64,000 nucleotides of DNA from the NCBI RefSeq assembly GCF_950023065.1, contig NC_088681.1:48580836-48644835 (forward strand). Direction: 5' to 3'. Positions 25,061-37,500 of the stretch are shown piece by piece. Source of the stretch: Planococcus citri (lineage: Eukaryota > Arthropoda > Insecta > Hemiptera > Pseudococcidae). The notes under the pieces are model-generated. The model was given only the letters and a program-made list of their open reading frames with translations. It was not told the origin of the DNA and did no database searches. The first letter of the stretch is position 1. The number at the start of each line of letters is the position of its first letter. The position numbers and the translations under genes were made by a program.

Positions 25061-26350
25061 ACGTAGTCGCCCCAATAATCGGCATAGTGCAATCTTTGAA
25101 ATGTAAAAATCAGACTTTGGCAGCAGATTATGTAGAATGAACAATATATTTTAACAATTTGAATTTTTTTTTGTGTAGAGTAACCATTTCTGTTTCCTAA
25201 AAAAAATTCCAATACGTTTTTGTGATAATAACTATTGAATAATTGAATTTTTATTTTCCATTTCTAAAAATTGTGCTTGTACCTATAATCGACAAAAATG
25301 TTCCTATGATCGGCAAAATTGCTCCAGTAATCGGACATGGGAATTTTATGTTCAAGAAGTTTTTGAGCAACTTTTGAGACTTCTGGGGGATATTAGCTGA
25401 GTGTCCTTTTTAGCTTTTTTTGTTTGTTCAACATTTTCTTTCGATTTGAGGTTTTCCTCTAATTTTTTCTTCTTTGCTTCCAGCTTATTAGCACCTTTTT
25501 TTTAAATCTTTTTTTTTATTTCCGTGTTTTTTTTTTAGCCTCAATTCTGTCCTGTTATTGTTTTCAATTTCTTGAGCTTTTAAAATTTTGATTCTTCTTT
25601 TTTTTTATTGTACAAAATCCACTCTTTGGAAGTGGCTTGTGAAGGCAGTTTTTTTTTCATTTTTTTCAAATTTCAATGTAAACTACTGTTCCAGTAATCG
25701 GCGTACCAGTCATCGGCAAAAATTTAATCAACTTTATTATTGTAAGTGTTGAGTAAATTTGTGCCGATCACTGGTATACTATTTCATCTCATAAATACAA
25801 ATCATTTTAAATTTACAGCATTGGAAAAACATTTAATTAACTCCGATTAAATGAATTTCTATTATGAAAACAATGCTCCAATAATCGGCAGTATTCCGAT
25901 CATTGGGCCAAGCATTTCGTTTCAAGTACTAGTAATCGGCTTTTCATTTTTCGATTATTAATAATAAATGAAGTGTTAATGATGATACGTCAAGTGTAAA
26001 ATATGTCGAGAAAGGTATGATAATTAGGTAAAAACATAGTTCCAGCTAGAAAATGAATTTACTTCCAATTAAAAACTTCAAAATGCGCGGGCATCAAATT
26101 TTCTAATCTCATGAAATCACATAGCAAAATCATATTTCATCACTAGCCATTAAAAAGTGTAATTTTGAAAGACTTGCCCATATCCTGGATCATCCATGCT
26201 TGTTTTATTTGATGAAAAAAAGGTTGTAGATTCAGTTACAATATTCCTCACAATGCTGTGGCTGATGCAACAAATTTTATTTTCCAAATTAGAAGTATGC
26301 CGATCATTGGGTACACTTTTTGCAGTATCCGATTACCGGAGCGACTACGT
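25061..26350. mobile_element. TIR element packed with ATCGGC words, 1.29 kb, TA flanks
   Basis: The left end ACGTAGTCGCCCCAATAATC matches, with a few differences, the complement of the right end GATTACCGGAGCGACTACGT. TA lies directly outside both (25059-25060 and 26351-26352), as for Tc1/mariner/pogo-type targets; ACCA also flanks both ends. The interior repeats CCAGTAATCGGC or its complement at least eight times, for example near 25290, 25325, 25690, 25710, 25885, 25925 and 26300. No transposase frame is intact. Confidence 0.7.
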
Positions 26351-27009
26351 TAACCAAGTATTGATTATGATTTTTTGGCTGTAGAATTCATTTGAACCAG
26401 AATTGTGGAATTTAGAAATCAAAACATTCCATTTTCATTAAGTAACAGCTTTAAAATTAGGCAATAAAAGTTATAAAACATCAACTTAAGGAGCTGAATC
26501 ATATAGAACAGTCATAATTATTGCAATGCAAATTTATCCTATGCCTACATTACCCCTCAATTCGTTCCTACTGTTGCTGAGTAGAGTAGAATAATACAGC
26601 TTCAAATTCATACTTTTTTCTTTACTTTTCAAATCTTTTGTATTTCCACCTTCAATGAGCTTTGGAATTGAAAAATTGTTATTGAATCTTCATTAATAAC
26701 ATCTAGAAAACCCCACCAAGGACCAGACTTATCTACTCATCATGCATCATAGAGGAGGTAACGTTTTGTAAGACTGCTTCAATCCCAACAAGGGAACGCA
26801 ACAGCACATTTCCCTGCGCGCAACTGTGGAAAATTTTCGCTTGACACGCTTATACCTTCGCAACATTTAACTCTTCTGCACCACCAGTAAATATTATTTT
26901 TTTTTTTGCTGAAATTTTATATGATGTCTTTTCAGGCATAAATGAACACTTTTAGGGGGAAGGACTTTGAAAAAGTGAAAAAAAAATTCCCATAATGCTG
27001 ACTCACCCT

Positions 27010-27454
27010 CCCTATTGACAAAATTATGCTTAAAAGCATGCGTAACAATGAGTGATTTTGGACTGGTATAAAAGCATGCATTATCGCGTTAAAAATGTGC
27101 ATTTTTGCATGCTAAACAGAAGCAATCTAGCAACCAAGTATTTTCTGAAATGCACCAGTGAGTAAAAATTTTCCCAAGCCCAAAAATTGATAACATTTAT
27201 GCAAAAATAAAATTATCATTGGAATGTCTTAAAATTCATAATTAATTGGTAGATAGTATTGCCTGTGAGTTATGAGCAATTTTTTTGCAAAAATTTCCGC
27301 ACTTTTTGTACATACTTTTAGTTTACTTTTAAGCATGCTATTCACTGGCTGAATGGCATGCAATTTTTTGAAAAAGTCCAAATTCACTCATGCTTGTGAT
27401 ATGTAAAAAAGCATTCCTTTCAGCATTTTGTACGCACAAATTTTGTCAATAGGG
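27010..27454. mobile_element. TIR element of unknown class, 445 bp
   Basis: CCCTATTGACAAAATT at the left end is perfectly inverted at the right end (AATTTTGTCAATAGGG). Subterminal similarity continues through GAGTGATTTTGGACT / GAGTGAATTTGGACT. The only matching flank I see is a 2-bp CT, so the superfamily is open. It contains several AAGCATGC words. Confidence 0.65.
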
Positions 27455-27462
27455 CTAATGTG

Positions 27463-28109
27463 CAGGGATGCGGAGCGGAATGAATTTCGTTCCGGGTTCA
27501 GGGTTCAGCTCCAACATAAAAAATAATTCTGTTCCGGTTTCCTGTATCGTTCCGCTCCGATTAAAAATATCGTTCCGTTCCGGTTTAGCGTTCCGTTCCG
27601 CTCCGATTTTTCTTTTTTGTTTTAGAGAAGGTTGCATTCAAAGTACATCAGAATTTTCATGTTCTGAGCAAAAATTGAAGAAAATGGTTGAATTAGGCGC
27701 GTTTTAATGAAATTTAAAGTCCACCTCACTGCTCACATGAGAAATTTGAATTTTGATCGCTGAAAATTGCAGCTTTGTTCCAAAAGTACATTGTATAAAT
27801 GGTCTTTTTCATGTCATTTACCATGTCTTTTTACAATTTTCTAGTTTATTGAGGTAAAATTTCAGCAAAAACACCTTTTGTTCACACTATAATCTTGAAA
27901 ATCGTTCATTAAAGGTCAAAAAATTTTGTTAGGTCGGAGCTTTAAAAACCCAAATTTTTATTCCGGTTCGGTTCCGGTTCCGCTCCTGCATATTTTTTGA
28001 AAGTTGCTCCAGGTTCCGTTCCGCTCCGCCAAAATTCTCCCAAAAGTTAGGGGTTTAGCGTTCCGGTTCGTTCCGGTTCGTTCCGGTTCAGTTCCGCTCC
28101 GCATCCCTG
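27463..28109. mobile_element. hAT-type MITE, 647 bp, TSD CTAATGTG
   Basis: The ends are inverted repeats CAGGGATGCGGAGCGGAA / TTCCGCTCCGCATCCCTG. CTAATGTG is duplicated at 27455-27462 and 28110-28117. The interior repeats GTTCCGGTTC and GTTCCGCTCCG in both halves, so short frames on both strands encode Arg/Ser/Gly-rich nonsense. The CAGGGATGCG terminus is shared with the small MITE at 57241-57505. Confidence 0.9.
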
Positions 28110-29420
28110 CTAATGTGTATGGTGAGTGGATAATGAGGGAAGCTTTAGAAGGATGGAAGAAAGGAGTTATGCTAGGAGGCAGGAAAATATTGAATCTGAG
28201 ATACCCAGATGACACCACAATACTGGCTGAAAACATCAATGACACAAAGGAGATCATGGGCAAGATTGAACAAGTTAGCCTGGCCAGGAGTCTGAAGGTG
28301 AACAAATCAAAGACCAAGATGATGATAATAGATCGGATGAACAACTACCAACCTGAGCTGCAAGAGATCCCATATAGATGGAATAGAAGTGGTACAAAGC
28401 TTTGTATATCTAGGCTCCCTAATAACCAACAATGGAGGTTCAGAAATAGTGATGCGGAAAATCGATGTGACTATCGATACTATTGATAGTAAATGCCTAT
28501 CAATAGTGAAAAAAATCAATAGTTTTGAATTTGATGACCTATTGATGCTATCGATAGTGGTCTCCAAAATATCGATTCTTAAGATTTTCCATTTTCCGCT
28601 GTTTTTTGTCATTTTAGCGCAAAAGTTGGAAAATTTTGTTAGTTATGCTTGAAAAATTTCCACTTTTTAGCCACATTTTAAATAACCCCCCCCACAAACT
28701 TCTCTCTTTCATTAATTGTATGATTTTCATAAAATTTGTCTCTCTCGTAGTCTGATTTGCATGGTAAACAATAGATTTAAGGTCCAGAAAACAATCAATA
28801 GAACATCTATAGTATCGATAGTCCACCTCCGCCTATCGATGCCTATAAATAGATCAAAGAAACAATAGTGAAAGTATTGATAGTTCAAAACTACCTAAGT
28901 ATCGATTTTCCGCATCACTATTCAGAAGATGAGATAAGAAGACATGCATCGATTGCAAAAACAGCGGTAAGAAAACTCTATCGAATCTAGAATAGCCATG
29001 GAATCACCAAGAGAACAAAATTAAAGAATGTAAAAACGCTCATATTCTCAATATTCCTATATGCCTCGGAAACATGGACAGTGAAGAAAACCAATCAGAG
29101 CCAGATAGATGCATTTGAAATGTAGGTATTGCTATAGACAAATGCTTAGAACCTCATGGACTAAGAAAAGAACAAATAGGTCAATACTGGAAGAACCATT
29201 ATAAGAAGGAGGATCCTGAGATATTTCAGACATACAGTATGGCAAGACAACCTAAAGAAGCTGAATGTTCAACACTGACCTTATCTAAAAGGCTACAGGA
29301 TACAGGACTCACCCTCAGAGAGTGCACCAGAGAGGCTGAAGACATTGAAGGTTGGAGGCAGCTGATTGGGAATGTTCCATAGTCATGATGCTCCGATGTG
29401 AGTGAACGATGAAGAAGAAG
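28110..29420 (+). pseudogene. Reverse transcriptase fragment of the same LINE, 3' piece
   Basis: Resumes the LINE with YGEWIMREALEGWKKGVML and then LRYPDDTTILAEN, the box that is normally YADD in reverse transcriptases (the Ala is Pro here). KVNKSKTKMM follows. After the MITE at 28447-28920 the frame continues in pieces: RHASIAKTAVRKLYRI, KTLIFSIFLYASETWTVKK and RRILRYFRHTVW, typical of the C-terminal region of RTE-like endonuclease/reverse transcriptases. Stops and frameshifts occur throughout. The copy ends near 29420 with a GAAGAAGAAGAA tail, as is common for RTE elements. Confidence 0.75.
28447..28920. mobile_element. hAT-type MITE, 474 bp, inserted in the LINE
   Basis: Perfect 20-bp inverted ends TAGTGATGCGGAAAATCGAT / ATCGATTTTCCGCATCACTA. 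Target duplication TTCAGAAA (28439-28446) against TTCAGAAG (28921-28928), 7 of 8 matching. The interior is full of ATCGATAG and CTATCGAT words. The LINE reading frame is interrupted at this point. Confidence 0.87.
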
Positions 29421-32400
29421 AATCAAAAATGTAAATTTTCGCCTCTCCAACAAAAATGGTAGGAAGCCAGAAAATTTGTCAGTTTCACAAGAAATTATAC
29501 GCATGAAAATTATAAAACTCCAACACCCCCCCCCCCTCCACCCCTGAAAAGTTCGAATGGGAATATTAAGGAGAACTTGTGAGAAAATCCGAGCGAAACC
29601 GAAGTACTCGGCATTTTTCTGGTTTCAGTGTACAATTGTAAGCACATGGATAGGTTTGAAAACAATTCGATTATTGGTGTTAATAGAATTGCATACTCAG
29701 TTTGCCGTAAATACAGCATACCTAATAATTGCATATTTACGGCGAACTGAGTATGCAATTCTTTCGACCTGTATTTTATAGACGACTCGCCCACTCGGTT
29801 TGATTCTTCTTGCAGCTCAAATTCCTCATTTCCTGTTGATTTTTGATTCCATTGTTGAAACACATTGAGTGATGAATAATTTGATATCAATCGAGTCAAA
29901 TTACGCTCCTCTATCGAGCAATTACAGCAAGAGAAATTCGAGCAAGATTTTAATCAAACTCTATTCTTACGTACCTATACCTACCTACATAAAAAAAGGG
30001 GAAAATTTTCACCAGCTTTTTTCAAACTTTTCTTCACTTCTCCGAAACATTTTTTTTCTTTCAAAAAGCATTTTATTAAACACGTTTAGTCGAGAAGAAA
30101 GCTTTTACTCTGTCCGTATAATTATATCATCTCGCGAGAAATCGTTGCAAAAAAGATTTACCAGTTGCGTCCGTTATTTCCTAAGATAATTTTGTTTCGT
30201 GAGTATTTCTTTATCATCTTTTTCCCTTTTTTTTCTCTTTAAACTTTTTTTTTGTTTTGCAATATTCTCTCGTGTAATTTATTCGCATTACCAAGTAGGA
30301 AAAAAGTAAAAGAAAAAAAAAGTATACCTTATAATGTTATCATTTGTACCGTTGAGTTTTGCTTTTGTTCTAGATTTTATGAAAGTTTTGTTGGCGTTGA
30401 TGTGACCCTATTTTTTCTCTTTGTCCTCGTCTTGCTGGTCAGTGTGGTATTTGATGGTGGAAAAATACGGGTACAAGTTTTCCAAAGAATTTGTCTGTTG
30501 ACGTATGATAATTTAGGTACCTAATTTATTAATTTAAAAGTAGAAGTAGGGTACTTAATGAGACATAATCATCGCTATCAAAACTTTGGATCCTACTAAT
30601 TTGCGGCGAATTTGGTTAGTTATCGAAAGTTGTAAAGCTTTTAAAATAATTACGAGCATTTTTCATAGAAGGAGGTATGTCGAGGCTTTTTTCACGTTTT
30701 TGAAGACTTTATTATTGCTTTGAACTTCTTCTGTTCCGTATAGAAATCATTATTGCCGAGTTTTTAAGACGATTTAAAAAAAAAATTCCTCTGCAGTACT
30801 CCGCTTTTCCCTCTCTTCAACGTTCCAAAAATTAAACTGCTCCAGGGCCTGCTTCAATGGCCTTGGATTGGCCTACTTTTAATACGTACGAGTACCTGTA
30901 AAGTATTTAATTCAATTTTATTTTTTTTGCTGCTGGATACGAAGCCTACTGAAAAAATGTAAATAATTCGTAACAAACCAGCAGAAAGCCTTTAAAAATT
31001 GAATACACTTCGGTGTAGTGGGAGGTTAATTTTTCCACCATCGTGGTTCTCAAAAAAGTAGTGTAAATAAATTGCGCTCGTCGAGCTGAATCTTTGTGTA
31101 ACTCGTAAACCGTATTAATTTGTAAATTGAATTCGCAATTCTTCCCCCAACTTGGTACACGCCAACCCATGCCAAGCTCGTCTCGCAAGTTGAAGGTTTC
31201 CACAGAGCCAGATACGATGAGATGGAATGGTGGGTGGGGGTAAGGGAGGGGTGCGGCTGGCATATTTATACAAGCTAAGCTAACGTTTTCATTGGAATAA
31301 AAATTACTTCACCGAGCTGAAAGAGGTACGCTGAGAAAAAACTAATAGTAAACTGTAAAAATGATGCGGGAGAAGGAAAAAAAAAACACGAGCGAAACAA
31401 AATATTTATTTTTTCGGTCTCCTGCAAGTTGCCTCATCCCCCTTCGAAGCGTCAAAAAGATCGAAAAAAACCACGCGCTCGGTTCATTATTTAAATTAAT
31501 TTTCAAATCGAAAACAAAAACTATTCTAAGTAAACAAATCTGTTTCTTTTTTTTTTTACTGTGTATAAGTTATTCTTATTACCAGCTGGAGAGGTGGGGT
31601 TTTGTACGTTTATTGTTTCGCGTCTTCTTTCTTTATTATAGTTTTTTTAATCGATAAAAATTAATTCATTTAGGTGGACGTGTTGTCGTAGGTAGAACGA
31701 CGATGACGACAACGACGACGACGACGTGATACGATATCTGTTGCCTCAGCAATGAAATAAGATAATGGCTTTTTTTTAGCTGCTTTCCTCGTGTACGATA
31801 AATACTTACCTGCTTTGAAAGCATCCCCCGAGCTCGCGGCGAGAAAATAGGTCATTATGACGAAGCAGCATAAGCGGAATGAAATTCAGGTAGGAGTTGA
31901 GGAAACCGGGGGAGTTGAATTTTTTTCGAAGTGCATGAAGGTGTTTAATGAACAGAAATATTTTACGAGTGCTTCAATTTTACTTTTTTCATATTATATT
32001 CAGTTTTTCGGATTACCTGAAGTTTTTTTTTTGAGATTTTGGAGATGAGAGAAAGAAAAGACACCGAAAGGTGCTTGCAGAAAAAAAATGAAACCCCAAT
32101 TTTATATTTTTGAAATATTTGGATGGTTTGTGGGCATTAATAGAGGGATGGAGAGTAGATTTAATAGGAAAATCAACCAATTTTTAAACTCGGCGTCTTC
32201 AAACTAGTTACTCATTCATTTATGATACTTCGATTTAATGATTACCTATTACGAAGTTTGGTCAAAAATGTAAGCTTTTGTGTTTCCATCTCTGGTATTA
32301 AAATTCCAATTTGAAGATTGATTCTTTGAAATAATAATGTGATGAAAAAGTAGTCTGACGGTAATTTTTTCAGATTTTCAAATAAATGGGCCTTATTTAT

Positions 32401-32454
32401 TTTTTGTTTTTTTTTGTATCTAATTATAGATAGTCCAATATTTGAAAATTTAAA
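29421..32454. other. Non-coding DNA with one hairpin
   Basis: Mostly unique. A run of C at about 29526-29536 is followed by a hairpin at 29687-29763. The 29.9-31.9 kb part is CpG-richer, and (GAC)n/(GTC)n triplets occur at about 31700-31730. Several frames of 60-106 codons are present on both strands but none shows a domain or splice context that I can support. Confidence 0.4.
29687..29763. repeat. Near-perfect hairpin
   Basis: AGAATTGCATACTCAGTTTG and CCGTAAATA on the left pair with TATTTACGG and CGAACTGAGTATGCAATTCT on the right, leaving a loop of about 20 bp. It could be a tiny foldback MITE; no target duplication was recognised. Confidence 0.75.
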
Positions 32455-33770
32455 AATATCAATTACCCAAATCCAAATTTCACCATTTCCAGCCATTCTG
32501 GAGCCTCCAGCGCGATTTTTCAATTTCTCCAGAATTTTGAATTTGCTCCATAAGGCGTGAATATGAAGTTGGGCAGCTAAAAATTGAGTTGTGTAATACA
32601 ATCGACCTGTTTAACAACTTTATCCACATACATATAAGCCGATTTTGGGAGTGACACCTCAAGAGTGGTTTTTTGACCAGCTTTTTTCAAAATTAAAAAA
32701 TCCAAAAAATCAAATTTACTCCCAAAATTGGCTCGAATGTGGATAAACTCGTTGAACAGGTCGAGTATAATACACAACTCGATGTTTAGCTGCCCAACTT
32801 CATATTCACGTCTTCTGCAGCAAATTCAAAATTCTGAAGAAATTGAAAAATCGCGCCGGAGGCTCCAAAACGGCTGGAAACGGTAGAATTTGCGCTCCGG
32901 GGGTTAGTTCCTTGAAGAAATACAGCGATTCACGCAAATTTCGAGAAGTTCCACGCAAACGGAAAACTTGATTTTTTGGATTTTTTAATTTTGAAAAAAG
33001 CTGGTCAAAAAACCACTCTTGAGGTGTCACTCTCAAAATTGGCTCAAATGTGGATAAACTCGTTAAACAGGTCGAGTGTAATACACAACTCGATTTTTAG
33101 CTGCGCAACAGTATATTCACGCCTTCTGGAGCAAATTCAAAATTCTGGAGAAATTGAAAATCGCGCTGGAGGCTCCAGAATGGCTGGAAATTGTGAAATT
33201 TTGATTTGGGGGGTTAGTTTTGGACAAAATACAGCGATTCGCGTGAATTTCAAAAATATCCACACAAACGGGAAACTTTTGATTTTTTGGATTTTTTAAT
33301 TTTGAAAAAAGCTGGTCAAAAAACCACTTTTGAGGCGTCATTCTCAAAATCGGCTCAAATGTGTATAAACTCGTTAAACAGGTCGAGTGTAATATACAAC
33401 TCGATTTTTAGCTGCCCAACTGCATATTTACGCCTTCTGGAGCAAATTCAAAATTCTGGATAAAATTGAAAATCACGTTGGAGGCTCCAGAATGGCTGGA
33501 AATGGTAAAATTTGGATTTGGGTAATTAATATTAGTTTTGGGACTTATTTTGACCATTCTTACTGATCAAGTACGTACTTTTAAAAAAAAAGCATAAATC
33601 GTCGAAAACGGTCAATTTTGAATTTTCAAAAATCCGCCAAAAATCGAAAAATGAACTTGGGCAGCTGAAAATTTGGTTTTGGGCTTGAGACTATGCTCTT
33701 TCCAAAAATCGTGGTCCCATTCGAATCGGAGTGTGACACCTCAAGAGGTTTCCTTAGGTAGGTTAGAAAC
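32455..33770. mobile_element. Foldback element, copy 1 (left-truncated), ~310 bp arm units
   Basis: Units contain CAAATTCAAAATTCTGGAG, GGCTCCAGAATGGCTGGAAA, TAGCTGCCCAACT and GGTGTCACTCTCAAAAT blocks. One unit is in reverse orientation (about 32470-32700). About three are in forward orientation, with anchors at about 32819, 33129 and 33441, giving a 310-312 bp period. The right end finishes with a terminal domain ending GACACCTCAAGAGGTTTCCTT near 33765. The matching left terminal domain, present in copy 2 at 42070, is missing. Short frames on either strand, with peptides such as LILKKAGQKTTLEVSL, are repeat-derived. Confidence 0.83.
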
Positions 33771-34039
33771 AAGAATAAATGGTACGAAAAAAAATTGTAG
33801 CTTTTTTTTAATTTTCAAAGTGGTGGCTTTCAAAAGAACAGCAAAAATTTATCACCGGTCAAAATTTCAAGTGCTAAAGTTTCTTTTCCAATTTTTGGTG
33901 AATTTTTGAAAATCAAATTTGGGTCAAAAATGAGGGAAAAATCAAAATTTTACCAAATTGACCTACAAAGCTGAAATTTGAGATATACCCTATATTCAAC
34001 CTATCAAATCGATTTGAAACTGTTTCAACCCGTTTTGAA

Positions 34040-34545
34040 TAGTTCTGGAGCCTCCAGCAGATTTTTGAAACTTGAAATTCCCACAAAATTTCATCGAATG
34101 GCGTTGAAAAGCCGAAATTCATTCTACAAACTAATTTCGATACGCTACAAAGTCGACTTCAAGTGGATTTCAGGTCGTTTTGGAGCCTCCAGCGACTTTT
34201 TGAAAATTACTGGAGCCTCCCGTAGATTTTTGAAATTTGAAATTTTCACAAAATTTCATGAAAAGAGATGAAAAGTCAAAATTTACTCTGCACTACAATT
34301 TTAGCACCATCTGAAGACGACTTCACGTGGGTTTAGGTCATTTTGGAGCCTTCAGCAACTTTTTGGAAATGACTGAAGTCTCCAGCAGATCTTTGAAACT
34401 TGAAATTCCCACAAAATTTCATCAAATAGAGTTGAAAACCTGATATTCATTCTGCAAACTAATTTCAATACGCTACGAAGTCGACTGCTGGTGGATTTCA
34501 AGTCGTTTTGGAGTCTCCAGTAGATTTTTGTAACTTGAAATTTCC
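34040..34545. repeat. Diverged minisatellite with TGGAGCCTCCAGCAG words
   Basis: GGAGCCTCCAGCRRMTTTTTG recurs about seven times, alternating with AACTTGAAATTCCCACAAAA and CATTCTGCAAACTAATTTC blocks at about 150 bp spacing. It shares the GGAGCCTCCAG core with the neighbouring foldback element and probably derives from it. Confidence 0.7.
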
Positions 34546-37500
34546 CAAAATTGTTGCCACTTTAAAATATGAAAAAATTGGTTTAAAACTTGCAATTAAA
34601 ATAAAAGTATGAAAATTCAAACTGAAAATTTTGAAAAAAATTCTCAAAAATAGCCCTTTTTGTGTAGAACAACATAGACTTGAAAAAAACTGCGATGATG
34701 ATCAAAACGATAAATTATTTCAACGATTCAGAAAAAATATTTTTTTGAAATTTTTTGCAGCAATTTTGAATTTATCACTTACATTAGGAAAAATTATTTT
34801 CTCAAAAACATCAAAAAACATCGTGCTTTTTCTACAATAAATCCTCTTAAGATGTCCTGCTTTTTCCCTGAATGATGATTATAGATATCATAGGGAGCTT
34901 CTAAAATCAAATGCCATCAAATTCAACCAATGTGTGACCTTCAAAAAATTTTAATTTTTTATAAATTTTCAAAGATTTGCGAAAGTTATGGAATGGGCTG
35001 ACAAAAATTTGTTCTCAACTCATTTTTTGGGTCAGAATCCAAAAAAGGCTATTTCTGAGGGGTTTTCAGAATTTTCAGTTCGGACCTCCATGTTTTTGAT
35101 TACATCTATTTTTATTTAAGTTGCAAGCTTTTAAACTGATTTTTTTACATCATCAAAAGTGGAAACACTGATATTGGCGTGATGAGCGAATAGCCCTTGG
35201 AATGGTAGAGCTAAATGAAAAAAAAGTTCAACTTTTCATTTGGCAGCCATTTTGAAAATTTCCAAATGCCACTCATACCCGCATGAAAAGTCATGGGTAT
35301 CTTCGGTTTGCGCCATTTCTCATCGTTTGATTGTACCTAACATGAAAAAAATCAGTGGACCTTCGTGCAAATTTTGGCTGATTTGGCATGAAATGGCTCA
35401 AATAATAAATCTATGGTTAAAATATTTTTTCAAAAAAAAAAAAAAAACTCTTTTTGATGATCCAGTTTGGTATAGGGACTAAGGGAGCACATTGGTATAA
35501 TATTTTTTTTGTGAATGTGGGACAATTTCTGTCGCCACACACAGTATTTTGCTTGTTTATTAAAACACAGTCTATATCTTTGGCTTATGCTGCGTTAGAG
35601 TGAAGTGAATTATGCGATCGTTCGTACATACGAGTAAGTACATATTATAAGGCTCCACACGCGGTACGTTTATGGCCCTGTTGTCGGAGACAATAATTCG
35701 TGGTATCTATATTGGAAATTAAATTCTAGCTGTGGACGCGACAGACAAGATATGATGGCGGGGGCGGAAGATATCCTTGCAAAGTTCACTGCTCGTGACA
35801 AAATTTCATACCCAGAGCTCCGGTGGTGAATATTGTAACTTGTAATCATTATTATTATTCAAGTCGTGAAGAGGTTAATGCACAATTGCACATCTCGTAG
35901 AAATAAAAATGTTCAAGTGAAGAGAGTAGGTATAAAGAGAGGGTTAAAATTCTCGCGACCAGAAAATGTAACGAGAACATGGTGGATAATCGCTACTGAA
36001 ATTAAAACAACAATAACAGCAAGTAAATTTTGCCAACAGACACTATAAACAATTAAGTATCAAAATTCCGTGCAACGACAAAGATACGTATTTTCGTACC
36101 AATGCCCTTTCTATGGCGTACGTAATTTGTATTTAAACGAAAACGACCTCTTTCTACACAAATAGTAGTGCATAGAAGAGGTTGGGAAATCGTTATAATA
36201 GTTTTCTCGTTTTTTCGTTTTTGTGTATCTGCGTGGAAAAACGAATGGGAAAATTTTTCGATTATTTTTAAACGAGCGAAAAATAAAATGGGACGCAATT
36301 AAATCGGACGACTCGGTATAGAAAACGTAAAAGAAAGATGGATAGAGAGGAGACTTCTGTATAGGGTACAGCTAACGAAATTATATTTAGAGAGAAAAAG
36401 GTTCAGGCGGTGATGCTTCTCGCGTTGACCTTTTACTCGTCCAGAAGATAGTTAATATAACGTTTCACGGATAATTTAACTCGTTCGTCGTCGAAGCAGG
36501 GCGTTGAATTTGCCCAAATGAATGGACCGAAAAAAAAAGTCGACTAGATGGGTGCAACTACCGGTGTCGAATGGTTTGTGCGATGAATAAAAAGTTTCTT
36601 TCAAAAATGGTCTTCGTCGAATAAATTTATATGTGTATCAAGTTTAATTTTTCGTTGAAAGAAATGTTTCGATTGAACTGCTTAGACTGCATTGTACAAA
36701 ATATAGACCTAGATGAGATAAGAACAATAGATTTTTACGCGTAAAAGCTTGCTCTTTCAAGTACCTACATAAATGGGTATAGGTAACTTGAAGTATCGAG
36801 ATGAGAAGATAGTTGCGGTACACTATGAATGATCATCAAAACCACACAGCAGTGCTTCTTTATGGTAATTTTCATATTTTATATATAGCATTAATTACGA
36901 GCAATGGCCCGATGAAAATTATAAATGGAAATTGGTCTAGGTTCCACTATGGCTAGTTCGACTCGAAATGAATTATTTATTTATTATACCCCGTGAAGAT
37001 TCGGGCTAGTACGACTGGAACTGCTGCAACTGATTGGACGAATTACCTGGTGCCGAATTTAGCCCACAGATTGGTGTAGGTAGGTATACAGCTAGGGGAT
37101 GATGATATTGTGCAAGCTGATTTAATATGAAAAATTAACGAAAGGAAATTAATTCATTGCTAGCTGCCTAATTTTACCCCCGTCACATCGCCTTATGTAT
37201 GCTTGACAGATCACCTGTTGCGTAGTTTGCTGGGTCTTCGTACGAGAGCACATATATGTACCTACAATTTACCTACACATCTCCACTTTCGTAGTTACAT
37301 AGTTGGCAGGTATTTTAACAAAACGAAACGTAGGTATTGAAAATGAATACACTGAAATTACCCGACAGCTAACGCGAGAGGTACGAGGAGCAATGGCGAT
37401 GATAAATTATCCTTAACTGAGCGAATAAACTTGACATGTTGTTTTAATATGCATTACACCCAGTGTTATACTCGTACGTAGTTGTCGTATTATGATTTCA

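Larger units (their letters stand above)
24408..27009. mobile_element. Complex insertion splitting the LINE fragment
   Basis: The left edge begins GGGTGTGTCAG and a near-complement, CTGACTCACCC, occurs at about 26998-27008, suggesting an inverted-repeat element about 2.6 kb long. The flanking words AATGCATAT (24399-24407) and AATGTGTAT (28112-28120) are similar and may be a diverged target duplication of the whole insertion. Inside are the long foldback at 24585-24990 and the TCGGC-rich element at 25061-26350. No coding capacity was found. The boundaries are tentative. Confidence 0.45.

Noticed and set aside
28004..28486. A single 160-codon gene
   Set aside because: It fuses the end of a MITE, a LINE reverse transcriptase piece and the start of another MITE; only the middle is protein-derived.
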